A stretch of DNA of 64,000 nucleotides from Saprospiraceae bacterium (GCA_013214355.1 JABSSL010000078.1:62001-126000), one strand, 5' to 3'. Shown: positions 9,021 to 18,744, numbered from the stretch's first letter. Notes: generated from the sequence alone by a model not told the origin. A program made the numbers and translations.

Positions 9021-11252
9021 CTATTCTATTACATTTAATTCAACAGCTTCATTCTGGGAAGAAGATAAGCATCCCCAATTACTAGATTCCTTTTGGGAAA
9101 GTAGCAGATACTTACCTGAGTGATATTTGGTCATTTCAAGTTCGAAGTCCGGACTGGCCTGTCCTTCTTCTGTTCCGGGAGCGATGACCCATTGAGTAGA
9201 ACCTTTTGGCTGGAAATACAAGGTATATTGGTATCCCTTCGCCTTAAAGCCATACGATATATCTACAATATCACCCACTTGAATAGGTTGCTCAGCCCGA
9301 ACTACCAGATCCCGCTTGTACTTACAAGCTTCAAATTTGGTGATGGGAGCTGAAGGCTTATCATATAGCGGCTTACTACCCGTTTTGGGTACAGCACCGG
9401 GAGCCCGAGAGGCTAAGGCCCCTCCTACTGCTCCTTCAGGAACAACTTGCACCGAGGTAAATCCATCATCAGGCTGTTTTACTGCAGTAGGGTTTACCTC
9501 ATCATGATAGGCAATAATATCTTCTACACCGTACAATGGACCTGTGCCCGAGACATAGGCTGCTTTCCTTTGTCCATTTCCGGTTTTTACCACTACTTCG
9601 TAATATTGATCAGCCGGATGCAATTGCGTCAATAATTCCCGGATCATAGCTCCTTTCTTTCTTCCACTCACCAATAAACGCAGCTGCTTGGGACCTGCCC
9701 CAGCCCAGACGGTGTAGTCACAGCCTTCTTCCTGGCAACAGCGTGGATTCAACCAAGCGATATACAATGGTATCGTAGATCTTGGACCATCAAATACTAA
9801 ATTCAATTCCTGGATAGCCGTGCAATTCGGATCCGAAGCCGTTACATTTACCGTATTGAAGGTCTCTTCCATCAAGGTCGGGTCAACACTAGAAGCGTAA
9901 GGATCCCTTTCACCGGCCTGAATTTCGGCATCTGTGTACTGCGGCTGCTTCGGGCTCGTTTCCGCTGCTTGAGGCATGCTTGTGCCGGTTCTGGCAGCGA
10001 GGTAATCCCGGTCTCGTTGTCCAGCCAACTCGGCTTTCACCCAAAAAGAACTCATCGGCACCTCTTCTTGCGTCACATCAGATTTCACATAGGTTTGGAC
10101 CTGAATAGTATGAATACCCCGTTGCATGTCTTTAGCATCAAGCGGTACTTCAAAAGGTACAATTGAGCCGGGGATCAGTACGACCTTATCCAATGTAATA
10201 TCTCTATGCCCGGGATGTACATACTTGATCATGGCATAAGGCATCATATCTCCACAGGGAGAAGTTCTATTCAACTCCACTGTACCCCTGATAATACTAC
10301 CTTGAACCGTCGCGCTAGCACTTACTTCGCAGGTATCTGGTAGTTTTCTATAATCTTCCTCCACGGGGACCTGCGTAGTCGGAGCAGAAACCACTGGTGG
10401 GTTATTGATTAGGCGCTCATCAGGAATGATGACGGCCGTTTGTACAGACTTAACAATTGGAGTAGAGCAGTTTTGTCCCCAGGCTAGCACTTGTACATCG
10501 TACATACCGGGTCGCAAAAGGCATAAGGGTTCGGTTCTAACTGCAACGCCCAAGGCATTTTGAGGTTCCCCATCGGCTCGTAGCGATTGCCATTGACCAT
10601 ATTTGGTCTTCACCTCCACTGAAAACCGCCAGTTTTTACCTTGGCAATCCTTGCACTGCACTAGGATGGCTGGTCGATTAGCCGTTCCACAATAACCGGC
10701 AGCTTCGACCTGCACGGAGATATTTGGGTTGTAGCAAGGTAAACTTTGGCTCGGGGCTGTCGAGCTTGGAGGCGTTGCACTTGGAGCACCGGTGGGCGCT
10801 TTTTTCGCTACTCCATCCTGCATTTGAAAACGATATAAGTATCCTTCTTGTAATACTTTTGAAATGAACTTGCGATTGAGGCTTTGTGGTCTCCGATAAT
10901 CTAAGCCAATCGTATAGAAGTGTCCCTCTATGAGGCCATCCAATTTGATGGTTTGCTTTTCACGATTGCCAATTGAACCAAGGTCTTTGACCATTTTCTT
11001 TGGTCCATCGCCAATCATACTAGTTCCTAGATCTTTAATCCACACGGAGTACTCTAAGGTATTCACCTTACTATGGGTGAAATAGAGATTCAGGTTGGTC
11101 ACCCCTTTCATCGGGGTATTTTCTAAAGTGGGGTGAAATTTTGCATCCTCCCTTTCAAAAATCCCCTTGAACAGGTCTTTTTGCGCGTTACCGTCTACAA
11201 AAGTCAGCAGAGCGAATACCAAAGGAAGGACAGTAGTCAACAATCTTTTCAT
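9021..11252 (-). CDS. Unrecognised secreted protein, 743 residues
   Basis: I do not recognise the family. A signal peptide (cleavage near GNAQ, residue 24) is clear. The mature part looks like a chain of beta-rich domains. It contains scattered cysteines in pairs suggestive of disulfides (PCYNPNIS, CKDCQGK, PRCCQEEGCDYTVW), Pro/Thr/Ser-rich linkers near residues 150-170 and 430-450, and a final domain with repeated YTLYFQPKG-like strands. No T9SS sorting domain, lipobox or membrane segment is visible. It is flanked by hairpins and long gaps and appears to be transcribed alone. The consistent coding pattern over 2.2 kb and the signal peptide make it a real gene. A periplasmic or extracellular structural or binding role is the most that can be said. 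Confidence 0.85.
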   Translation of the reverse strand: MKRLLTTVLPLVFALLTFVDGNAQKDLFKGIFEREDAKFHPTLENTPMKGVTNLNLYFTHSKVNTLEYSVWIKDLGTSMIGDGPKKMVKDLGSIGNREKQTIKLDGLIEGHFYTIGLDYRRPQSLNRKFISKVLQEGYLYRFQMQDGVAKKAPTGAPSATPPSSTAPSQSLPCYNPNISVQVEAAGYCGTANRPAILVQCKDCQGKNWRFSVEVKTKYGQWQSLRADGEPQNALGVAVRTEPLCLLRPGMYDVQVLAWGQNCSTPIVKSVQTAVIIPDERLINNPPVVSAPTTQVPVEEDYRKLPDTCEVSASATVQGSIIRGTVELNRTSPCGDMMPYAMIKYVHPGHRDITLDKVVLIPGSIVPFEVPLDAKDMQRGIHTIQVQTYVKSDVTQEEVPMSSFWVKAELAGQRDRDYLAARTGTSMPQAAETSPKQPQYTDAEIQAGERDPYASSVDPTLMEETFNTVNVTASDPNCTAIQELNLVFDGPRSTIPLYIAWLNPRCCQEEGCDYTVWAGAGPKQLRLLVSGRKKGAMIRELLTQLHPADQYYEVVVKTGNGQRKAAYVSGTGPLYGVEDIIAYHDEVNPTAVKQPDDGFTSVQVVPEGAVGGALASRAPGAVPKTGSKPLYDKPSAPITKFEACKYKRDLVVRAEQPIQVGDIVDISYGFKAKGYQYTLYFQPKGSTQWVIAPGTEEGQASPDFELEMTKYHSGKYLLLSQKESSNWGCLSSSQNEAVELNVIE

Positions 11253-11905
11253 TTAATTTCTTTTGACTCTCTGAAATTTCCGTGTCTTGACCTCTCCTTT
11301 TAGTCGAAAGTACTGCGCCCTTTGGGCGTAATTCTCACAGCTCCAAGGAAGATCACAAAAGATTTTCAGAGAAGGTTTCTTACAACTGAGGTCAAGCCAA
11401 AGTGGATTTAAGAGTATCTTTAAAATTAATCCTTTCACTAATATGAACGCCTCTCTTTGCCGGGCTTCAGCTAATTTTTGGACCGTATCTTCCAGATATG
11501 CTCCAAAAATGGAGCTTCGCGCGGCTGTGAGATCCATTTCATATTACAAGAAAAACTAAATTTAAACATACTCTAAAGTGTTGCCATAATTCCAACTTCA
11601 CCTCAAGCTAAGTTTTTAATAATGTAAGTACAGTTAATAGCGATTTGGGATCAACCTTTGTCAATCCTCCATCAGCTGGAGTAAGGGCACTGTACTCCAA
11701 ATTTCTTAAGGTCTGTCCTACTATTCCATTGAATTAGAGTTCTCTTACCATTTTCGCAAGAGAAGATTAAAATGGGTGTAAACGCTTAGTTGCTTATTGT
11801 AAATAATCCCAAGATGATAAAGCACTACCACTTCATCACCGGACAAATGCAGGTGATCAGGTAGTGTAACGATTTATAATACAAAAAACGTGCCTTTTCA
11901 GACGA
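11253..11905. other. Gap without a convincing gene (653 bases)
   Basis: A 94-codon minus-strand frame (11253-11537) abuts the start codon at 11252. It has no signal peptide, no recognisable family and unremarkable codon use, and is more likely the leader of the 743-residue protein gene. A 6-bp hairpin (GGAGTA/TACTCC, near 11679-11699) and the terminator at 11823-11866 are the other visible structures. Confidence 0.5.
11823..11866 (-). terminator. Two-part hairpin behind the 375-residue protein gene
   Basis: CACTACC (11823-11829) pairs with GGTAGTG (11860-11866). Inside it, ATCACC (11835-11840) pairs with GGTGAT (11852-11857), giving a stem with an internal loop. It sits about 40 bases behind the stop codon at 11906. 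There is no long T run, so this may be a terminator or an mRNA 3' stabilising structure. Confidence 0.5.
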
Positions 11906-13033
11906 TTAGCTTCTTTCTTTTTTTCTAGAGGCCTTTCTTGCCTTTAATTTTTTCTGATATAACTCCTCCCTGGCCTGGTTATTTTTAGGATTCGTAATGT
12001 CTTTCATTTTGGCCGCATCTGGGTGATCTTTATTGACTTTACGGCCTGGAAATGAGAGTTTATTGTCCAATACTTTGGAGGTTTCTACATTCGTCTCCTC
12101 TACCAAACGAGCCATATCTTCTTCTGAGATATATGAATTACTTTTTAACTTTTTCTTGGCAATTTCTTTAGCTACTTCACGACCTACCATATCATCGTAT
12201 TCTGCTTCCCATATCTCAGTATTCTTCATTTCCCGTGATTTTGAGCGATCCGCTACTGCCTCTTTTCTAGCTTCCCAACGGGATTCCTTCATAGCATAAG
12301 TAACCTCTTCTGCCACTTCTCTAGCTCTTTTTTCTACCTCAGGATCACTAGACAGCTTGTTGCGCACCTCATAATCATAATCTCTTAGGGCGTATTTCTT
12401 CATTACTTTTTTCAAAGTAGAAGCAGAAAAGTCTCCCGTGTTTCCTAGTCCTTCCGCCCACTTCTCACTGTTGGCAGAATACTTAAAATAGGACTTAATC
12501 TGCTTTCGGGAAGCTTGGAATTTGGCAGCGGCCAAGGGTTCTATCACCTCTTCCATGAAGCTATTCCAATTGCTAATATTCACGCCATCATTGATCTTTG
12601 AGACACCAACTGCTAGCGCTACACCAGCAGGTATACCGCGGTCCATAGCCTGCTCCACAGCCAAATCAGAGAAGCCGGCAATCCAATCTTCAACTGTAAT
12701 GCTTCGATCTAAGCCCTTACGCTTATTGGTCTTGCTACTAATATCATAAGACTTTGGTGTGTTGTACGAACGCGTAGGGCGTACTTCTGGTTCATCCGCT
12801 ACGATGATTCGGTTTCGAGTAGCTGTGGCGGGAGCTGCTTCACTGACAGGGCTTTCACCAACAGCAGCATGAGCTACCTGTTTGCTGGAAGCTCCTTGGT
12901 TTTCTAAAGAGATATTTACACCTGCTTTATCCATCATCCCTACAAACAGGATCACTGCAAATAGAAAACCTAAACTTTTTAGTAAAATACTTCCTCCGTT
13001 TCTTCTTGGCGAATTGTTGATGTTCTTCATCAT
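11906..13033 (-). CDS. Unrecognised membrane-anchored protein, possibly a degenerate glucosaminidase relative
   Basis: The 375-residue protein has one N-terminal membrane segment (about residues 18-36, ILLKSLGFLFAVILFVGMM), then a Ser/Thr/Ala-rich linker. A globular part begins near residue 108 with SITVEDWIAGFSDLAVEQA and IPAGVALAVGVSKIN. The C-terminal third is very rich in charged residues (many Lys, Glu and Arg) and looks helical or coiled-coil, ending in a Lys/Arg-rich tail. The stretch IPAGVALAVGVSKINDG resembles in position and spacing the glucosaminidase motif of the next upstream gene (LASIKLSQALLESNAG), but the catalytic Glu position would be Lys. That relation is an inference from eye alignment only. 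The gene lies on the same strand as the glucosaminidase gene, 536 bases downstream of it. Confidence 0.75.
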   Translation of the reverse strand: MMKNINNSPRRNGGSILLKSLGFLFAVILFVGMMDKAGVNISLENQGASSKQVAHAAVGESPVSEAAPATATRNRIIVADEPEVRPTRSYNTPKSYDISSKTNKRKGLDRSITVEDWIAGFSDLAVEQAMDRGIPAGVALAVGVSKINDGVNISNWNSFMEEVIEPLAAAKFQASRKQIKSYFKYSANSEKWAEGLGNTGDFSASTLKKVMKKYALRDYDYEVRNKLSSDPEVEKRAREVAEEVTYAMKESRWEARKEAVADRSKSREMKNTEIWEAEYDDMVGREVAKEIAKKKLKSNSYISEEDMARLVEETNVETSKVLDNKLSFPGRKVNKDHPDAAKMKDITNPKNNQAREELYQKKLKARKASRKKERS

Positions 13034-13569
13034 CTTGAGATTTATAGTTTTGAATAAATTGTTGATTCGTACTGATATAGATGCCCGATTAGCCCTATCC
13101 CAAATTGGCAGCTCGACATAGAGAGGGTTACCAAATGGCGGATACTAGGCTTTTCTGCTGGTTAAAGCAGCACCATTAATGCATTAAATAATTCAAGTTG
13201 CGATCCATTCAAAGGAGTGCAAATGCGGCAGATATTTGCGTCAAAATCCAGCTCTAGGCCGTGTTTATTTTGCAAAATCTTCCTTTTTTGCGCTCATTCA
13301 TCGCAACTTGGGGTAATAGAAAAACCGGAAAAAGCAGTACAGCTACTTCTGGGGGGAAGCCAGCATTTTTCCGACAAAAGATGGGTAGAAGGGCTAAAAT
13401 TCTGGTTAATCCTGACCCGTAGGGTCATCAGTTGGGAAAGTAATTCTTCCATATTCTAGTCTAGTTTCCCAGAACGGGAAACCCGTCATTCTATTTACCT
13501 TCCTTTACTACAAGACTCTTCAATGCCCAGCTTTTGATGCCTTACTATCTGTTTCAATTACCCATTGGC
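13034..13569. other. Hairpin-rich gap (536 bases)
   Basis: I see no credible gene; the 80-codon frame at 13217-13459 has no family features. Several inverted repeats stand out. CAAGTTGCGAT (13194-13204) is mirrored by ATCGCAACTTG (13300-13310). TGACCC/GGGTCA lies at 13413-13427, and GTTTCCC/GGGAAAC at 13464-13482. The last two lie downstream of the glucosaminidase gene and could form its 3' end. Confidence 0.5.
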
Positions 13570-14670
13570 CTATTTGGGCATATCGGCGGAGGGATTGGTT
13601 GAGGATATGGTTGCCTGCTTTAGGGCCGCAAGCAAATCAACGTCCAAGCGCCAAAGCTCGTAGGTCTCAATGAGGTACGCTATTTTCTGATGATATCTTC
13701 TACTGGTAGCGTAGCCCGCCATTTTCAGGCCAGCTGCTGCTGCTGCGTAATAGGGTACTTTGGTTTGTCCATTAAAGAAATCGCGTGGTTTATAACCCGA
13801 TTTTTTCTGGTAAAGTTTCGCCATACGGCTAAGGTCTACTAGGTCTTCTCCAACGCGGTAAGTTGACCAGATCCAGCTGTAGCAGCCCTTACTGCCAGTA
13901 TTGCAGGACCTTGTCAGAAGTTGAGTGTGTCTGGCATAGCTATCTCCAACGGTTTGATACTTTTCGAAGCGATCATAATGATGATCATCATGCATATTAT
14001 GTACACCCACAGCTGGATATTTAAAAACGAAATCATCGTCATCTAGTTGATCAAACTGCTTGCGCTTGATCTTTTTTCGGGCGGCAGCGGTTGGCAAAGC
14101 TTTAATCCCAAATTGGTTATTGGAAGCGGTGGCTAAGCTACTCGCCCCTGCATTGGATTCTAGCAATGCTTGGGATAGTTTGATGCTAGCTAATACCTTG
14201 TGCTGTTGCATATCGCGCAACGCTACTCCTTGATGCTGCTCAATGTATCCGATAAATCGCTTGGCATTCTTGAGTTTTTTACCCGAAAAGCCTTTGGCCT
14301 GCAGTTTATTTAAAATTCGATCCGCATCCCAACTTGTATAAACCACCAATTGATCCCCATTTTTCGAGTCTCGCCTATGGTGCTCATCCGGAATTTCTCC
14401 TCCTACACTTGCAACAGACACTTGCTCTGCAATGCCAAGCTGACCATTGTAAAACTCCTCGATGGTTTCAGCACCGATCTCCTTCAAGGTGATAACCCCA
14501 TCCTGGTATACCTCTGTCAGTCCTTTAATGACAGGAAGCTGAGATAGGTCATCCCAGTGTCTTTGATAAAGAAATAAGGCCGCAAATAATCCCGCCAAAA
14601 GAAATAAGCCTACAAAAAAACCTGTGGCCATTTCCCTAATATTCGCCAGTAAGGCTTGTATCCAGTTCAA
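13570..14670 (-). CDS. Membrane-anchored glucosaminidase (peptidoglycan hydrolase)
   Basis: The 366-residue protein has an N-terminal membrane segment (about residues 15-36), a linker, and a glucosaminidase domain of the FlgJ/mannosyl-glycoprotein endo-beta-N-acetylglucosaminidase type from about residue 155. The hallmark ASIKLSQALLESNAG carries the expected catalytic Glu171. It is followed by SSLATASNNQFGIKA, the usual ASNN-FGIK signature, and later a Tyr-rich part (YDRFEKYQTVGDSYARHT, ending in GYATSRRYHQKIAYLIE). Such enzymes cleave the glycan strand of peptidoglycan in the periplasm; the anchor implies action near the inner membrane. An acidic insert (DQLDDDDF) and a His/Asp patch (HNMHDDHHYD) lie within the domain. 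A two-cysteine insert (SCNTGSKGC) is unusual and may be a disulfide loop. The long flanking gaps suggest a single-gene transcript. Confidence 0.88.
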   Translation of the reverse strand: MNWIQALLANIREMATGFFVGLFLLAGLFAALFLYQRHWDDLSQLPVIKGLTEVYQDGVITLKEIGAETIEEFYNGQLGIAEQVSVASVGGEIPDEHHRRDSKNGDQLVVYTSWDADRILNKLQAKGFSGKKLKNAKRFIGYIEQHQGVALRDMQQHKVLASIKLSQALLESNAGASSLATASNNQFGIKALPTAAARKKIKRKQFDQLDDDDFVFKYPAVGVHNMHDDHHYDRFEKYQTVGDSYARHTQLLTRSCNTGSKGCYSWIWSTYRVGEDLVDLSRMAKLYQKKSGYKPRDFFNGQTKVPYYAAAAAGLKMAGYATSRRYHQKIAYLIETYELWRLDVDLLAALKQATISSTNPSADMPK

Positions 14671-15457
14671 TGTCCCTGTATTGAGTTAATGTGCTTGGGT
14701 AAACTATGACAAGGCTAGTGCCTGCCCTGAATTAAGCGTGCCCATTCCAATTTCTGTCGTGTATAGTTATTTCTCTTAGCGATGGTAGAGAATGAGGTCT
14801 TAGGTGAACTGTAATTTTTTGAATCCTTTATCCGTAACTAAGTATACTTTTCAATTTTACAGTAATTCACTCCCTCAGGTGAGTTATGATTTTGAATGCC
14901 ATCCCCTGGATAGACTCACGTATTAGCTTACGCTAAAGTAAGGAAAGATCGGGGAAAGGTCGGCTTTTTACCCTTTGAAAGCAGAACTTTAACCAAAATT
15001 AATAGGAAGCAGATGTATGAAAAAAATTAAAAAGTGTTACTTTTACGCGACCTTGCGAGTAAAATAAAATCAAAAAACACAGCCGTATTCGACACCCATT
15101 TTAGCGGCTTCTGTAAATAATAATTACTCGCCAAATCATAAATCTCCAAGCCTAAGTGGTGATCAAGTTCTATGCACTGATCACTACCTCTGAACACCCT
15201 GCCTATTTTTCCTAGCAGGGGTTTTCTGACGACATTACTGTAATCCCTACAGGGCATGAGCACTGCTACCCCAGCATTGGGAACATCCATGATCTTATCC
15301 AAAACAGCATTGCTTTAAGCACAACAGACAACCATCAGAGAACCCAGGAAAAACCCTAACGCAAAATCATATTGCATTTTTTTTCATACAAATCGTTCAA
15401 ATATCGATTGCCGGAACGGTTTTTGATATGCACTGGTGACAAGGACGACATTGATTT
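14671..15457. other. Long gap with several inverted repeats (787 bases)
   Basis: This is a divergent promoter region between the glucosaminidase (minus) and the T9SS cargo gene (plus). A 91-codon minus-strand frame (15027-15302) has no signal or family match and frequent AGG codons, so I do not call it. Visible structures are GTGAACTGTAA (14804-14814) against TTACAG-taa-TTCAC (14857-14870), GTGATCA/TGATCAC (15159-15184), and CCCTGC/GCAGGG (15197-15220). The last two are adjacent and could be a small structured transcript. Confidence 0.5.
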
Positions 15458-17713
15458 ATGATAGGTTTGACATTACGCCTTTTTCTACTGGTCTTAAGCT
15501 TTAGTTTAATTCAAAACTTGCCTGCACAGTCCATCATTACGCTGGAAGATTGTGGCACCTCTTATATTGATCCACAAGCGGAAAATGATAATGGAGTTCA
15601 GACTAGAGATACGCTTATCTACCAGACTTTCTTCGAAGCGGACAAACAGTTACGTGCTTTTTATATCGATATCAACGCCTTTGGAGGGCAACAGATTGAT
15701 CGGGCTGAGGCCTATGCTATTATGCCAGACAGTAGCAGGAAAGCACTAGGGCAAATTGCCTTTGGCAACTGTACCGACTGCGTGGAAGGCTTTGCGCTGG
15801 TTTTAGATGATTCCTTAATGGTGAGTAATGTCTTAGAAAAATCGACCCTCGATCTCTGGCTGCAATCCTTTAGTCAACCCCCATTCACCTTGACGGGCAA
15901 CTTGCAAACCCTAAGTGGGGTTGGCCGACTGAGTGGCAAGATTCCAATCTGCGCTATTGGTCTCAGAATTGCCTTCAGTGTCTATAGTAATCCAGCCAAT
16001 ACCAGCACCTCTTTTTCTGCCCACATCGTTTGTCCGGAAGCCATCACACCCTGTGCAGTGAATCTAGATTATGAGATAGATTGCCAAAACGATGAGCTAC
16101 GATTGACCGCTGAGCTACCACCCAATTGCTATAGTCCCGATGCTCGCATACAATGGTCTAATGCCAATGGTTTCAATGCGCTCAATCTTGAGACCACCCT
16201 ACCCCTTAGTGGCAATTTAGGTTGGTACTATTTCGAATTAGAAGAGGACTGTTGTATCCTAAAAGATTCCATCCTGATAGAAAATCCCCCCTTTGCGCAA
16301 GCAGGAATAGACCAGACGGTTTGCCTTGGAGAGGCGGTCAGTTTTGCGGGGACCGGGGGTACTGGACATTTCTGGGAAAGTCCAGCGGGCTTAGTCCAAG
16401 ATTCTACGATAAGTATCTCTTCCGTTTCAACCTCCGAAAATGGCACTTGGGTGCTACATGCCTTTAATGAGGAGAATTGTGAAGACACAGATACGCTATT
16501 ATTAACCGTACAGAGCCCACCTATCCCAGAATTAAACATCCCGTCTACCTGCCTTGGCGAAACCGTAGACTTTTCCTTGCTCAACGATACCGCCTTCATC
16601 AATATAGAATGGTTTGACCCAAGGGGAGCCATGATGATGGAAGGACGAGTTTTGGATTTGCAACCCGCCTATTTCGGCACCTACAGTGTGACCGCAAACG
16701 ATGCCTTCGGATGTTCGATCTCAAGCTCTTTTGAATTGTCCGGAAGTGATCCGCCAGCCTTTGAGGCTTGGTTTGAGGATAAATGCGATAGCACCTTAGT
16801 GTACATCCTCCCGGACAATCTCCAATATGAATGGAAAACCGGAGATACCACCGCTAGCATTTCGACTATGGATGGCGGGCAATATGAATTGACGATAACT
16901 GACGCCACTGGATGTAGTACAACGACCCTAATCGATGTGCCTCGCCCGGATGGGCCAGATTTTGATATCCAAGTGGAAGATCCCTTTTGCCCCAATGAAC
17001 CGGGGAGTATTAACATTATTCCAGAAGACCTGAATAGGCCAATGATTTTCTCCATTGACGGAGGAAACACCTACGTACTCAATGGAGAGTTTAAGGACCT
17101 CCTTCCAGGCACCTATTTGATTACCATTCAAGATGATCTCGGGTGTATCCAAGAAAGAGAAGTGAATATCGTAGCTCCAGATACTTTGGGGGTATCCCTG
17201 GAGCTAGAGGAATTAAATATTCGCCCACTTACGCCGGTAGACCTTCAGGCTCAGATCATCGGTAATCCCGTAGCTATCCAATGGGTACCAGAAGAAATCA
17301 ATACGGAAGACCGCACCACTTCCTTTGTAGCTGATAAAGACCTCGATGTTCGAATTATTGTAGAAGATGCGCGAGGTTGTCGGGCTTCTGCCGGATTTCC
17401 ACTCACGATTGTGCTGGGAGACATTTATGTACCCAACGTCTTCTCTCCGAATGATGATGGTCTGAATGATTACTTCACCTTCTTCAGCGATAATACCTCG
17501 GGCGAACAGATTGCCTCTCTTTTGATTTTTGATCGACAGGGGAATCTTGTTTTTGAGCGAGAAGATTTTGACTTGAATGTTCCCCAGTTGGGGTGGAACG
17601 GATATAGTAGAGGCCGGCTATTGAATACTGGGATTTACACGTACTACGGACTCGTAAAATTCGGCAATGGGGCTATCAAGGCCTACGAAGGAGACCTGCT
17701 ATTAATGCCATAA
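15458..17713 (+). CDS. Secreted multi-domain protein with T9SS type B sorting domain
   Basis: The 751-residue protein starts with a signal peptide (to LPAQ, residue 24). The middle consists of Ig/PKD-like beta domains rich in Asp, Thr and Cys, several ending in patterns such as YELTITDATGCSTTT and YSVTANDAFGCSIS. These are typical of SprB-like or PKD-repeat adhesins. Residues 657-751 form a gliding-motility-associated C-terminal (CHU_C, type B) domain: YVPNVFSPNDDGLNDYF, LLIFDRQGNLVF, GWNGYSRG and NTGIYTYYGLVKF. The family is exported by the type IX secretion system and held at or released from the cell surface. The likely role is adhesion or motility; no enzyme domain is visible. A short hairpin (ACAGGT/ACCTGT, 17733-17755) lies between it and the next gene. 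Confidence 0.93.
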   Translation: MIGLTLRLFLLVLSFSLIQNLPAQSIITLEDCGTSYIDPQAENDNGVQTRDTLIYQTFFEADKQLRAFYIDINAFGGQQIDRAEAYAIMPDSSRKALGQIAFGNCTDCVEGFALVLDDSLMVSNVLEKSTLDLWLQSFSQPPFTLTGNLQTLSGVGRLSGKIPICAIGLRIAFSVYSNPANTSTSFSAHIVCPEAITPCAVNLDYEIDCQNDELRLTAELPPNCYSPDARIQWSNANGFNALNLETTLPLSGNLGWYYFELEEDCCILKDSILIENPPFAQAGIDQTVCLGEAVSFAGTGGTGHFWESPAGLVQDSTISISSVSTSENGTWVLHAFNEENCEDTDTLLLTVQSPPIPELNIPSTCLGETVDFSLLNDTAFINIEWFDPRGAMMMEGRVLDLQPAYFGTYSVTANDAFGCSISSSFELSGSDPPAFEAWFEDKCDSTLVYILPDNLQYEWKTGDTTASISTMDGGQYELTITDATGCSTTTLIDVPRPDGPDFDIQVEDPFCPNEPGSINIIPEDLNRPMIFSIDGGNTYVLNGEFKDLLPGTYLITIQDDLGCIQEREVNIVAPDTLGVSLELEELNIRPLTPVDLQAQIIGNPVAIQWVPEEINTEDRTTSFVADKDLDVRIIVEDARGCRASAGFPLTIVLGDIYVPNVFSPNDDGLNDYFTFFSDNTSGEQIASLLIFDRQGNLVFEREDFDLNVPQLGWNGYSRGRLLNTGIYTYYGLVKFGNGAIKAYEGDLLLMP

Positions 17714-17775
17714 AGAGAATTAAATCCAAGAGACAGGTCCGTAGTTCACACCTGTTTCTGTTTGAATATCTACTT

Positions 17776-18744
17776 ATGAAAAAGATTTGCCTGTTATACT
17801 TAAGTCTCTTCACCTGGATACAATTATCTGGGCAGGGCTTCGAATTTGGCATGGAGTCCGTAATTGGCGGTGCCTATACCACTTTTAAAGGCGATCTATC
17901 CAAGATGGTAGGCTTCTCAGAGCTGGAGATTAGCGAAGCTGAGATCGATACTGCTTTTGCACGCTATGACATTGATGCTCCACGCTGGCTCAAGGAGTTA
18001 TTCCCAGGATTACGCATTGACATTGCTGATCAAGAGGTAAAGAAAAACTTAAGTCGTGGTGTCTCCATGGTACGCTTCTTCGCCCGTTATCGCTGGATCG
18101 GCGGGAGCTTTGCCGTATCCTCTCCTCGCCTAACTGTACCTCAGGAATCCAGAAAACTCAAGAATCAGGTCAAGGCCGTTAGTCTCTCTATATCCGGAAA
18201 AGCGGAAGAACTGAGTGAGCATTTGGCCAACATGGCTTTGGCCGATGTCAACCGAATACCTCCCTTTTTCAATAGGCGATACGATCTAGAAGTATATGCT
18301 CATTTGAAACAAGCCTTTATGGGCGACCAGGTACTCTTGGAATGGGGCAATAAACGGACTAGAACCATAGACTTTGAATTGACTGCCGGGGTGAGATTAA
18401 CAGCTGATCCTTCACCGGTACTCGATCTTGGAAATATCCTCTTCGTCAGAGAACGATTGGACGAACTCATGGAAGGCGGCATACTCAACTCTGTCGAAGG
18501 AGTTACTGATCAAATTGCGGAAGCCATTCAAAATGTAGTCTTCGGCAAGTTCCGTGACCCGAGGATCGTGCCTTCTCTGGGTTGGTTTACCCGAGCGGAG
18601 TTGCCGATCAACTTTGGAGGGGGTATTTCCGTAGTCGCTGGCACAGAACTTAGTTTACAAAATCACTTAACGATAAAAGGAACACAGCCCATGTTCTCCG
18701 CCTATGGCTTTTTAGGCATGCGCTGGGCTTTGGATGGTTTCTGA
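17776..18744 (+). CDS. Unrecognised exported, probably outer-membrane protein, 322 residues
   Basis: A signal peptide (MKKICLLYLSLFTWIQLSGQ) is clear and the mature sequence begins with FEFGMESVIGGAYTTFKGDL. There are alternating strand-like segments (SMVRFFARYRWIGGSFAV, YDLEVYAHLKQAFMG, IDFELTAGVRLTA) and a terminal strand in AYGFLGMRWALDGF. This is the look of a small beta-barrel with a C-terminal aromatic residue. The domain itself is not one I can name. It lies 62 bases behind the T9SS cargo gene on the same strand and 99 bases ahead of a similar-sized exported protein, so the three may form one unit. A role as outer-membrane partner of the secreted neighbour is conceivable but unsupported beyond position. 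Confidence 0.8.
   Translation: MKKICLLYLSLFTWIQLSGQGFEFGMESVIGGAYTTFKGDLSKMVGFSELEISEAEIDTAFARYDIDAPRWLKELFPGLRIDIADQEVKKNLSRGVSMVRFFARYRWIGGSFAVSSPRLTVPQESRKLKNQVKAVSLSISGKAEELSEHLANMALADVNRIPPFFNRRYDLEVYAHLKQAFMGDQVLLEWGNKRTRTIDFELTAGVRLTADPSPVLDLGNILFVRERLDELMEGGILNSVEGVTDQIAEAIQNVVFGKFRDPRIVPSLGWFTRAELPINFGGGISVVAGTELSLQNHLTIKGTQPMFSAYGFLGMRWALDGF

Noticed and set aside
11253-11537. 94-codon minus-strand frame directly before the 743-residue protein gene
   Set aside because: Composition is not protein-like and it ends exactly at the next start; more likely leader sequence.
13217-13459. 80-codon plus-strand frame
   Set aside because: Crosses several inverted repeats and lacks any recognisable feature.
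15027-15302. 91-codon minus-strand frame in the long gap
   Set aside because: No signal, family motif or typical codon use; it overlaps two hairpins and looks like non-coding sequence.
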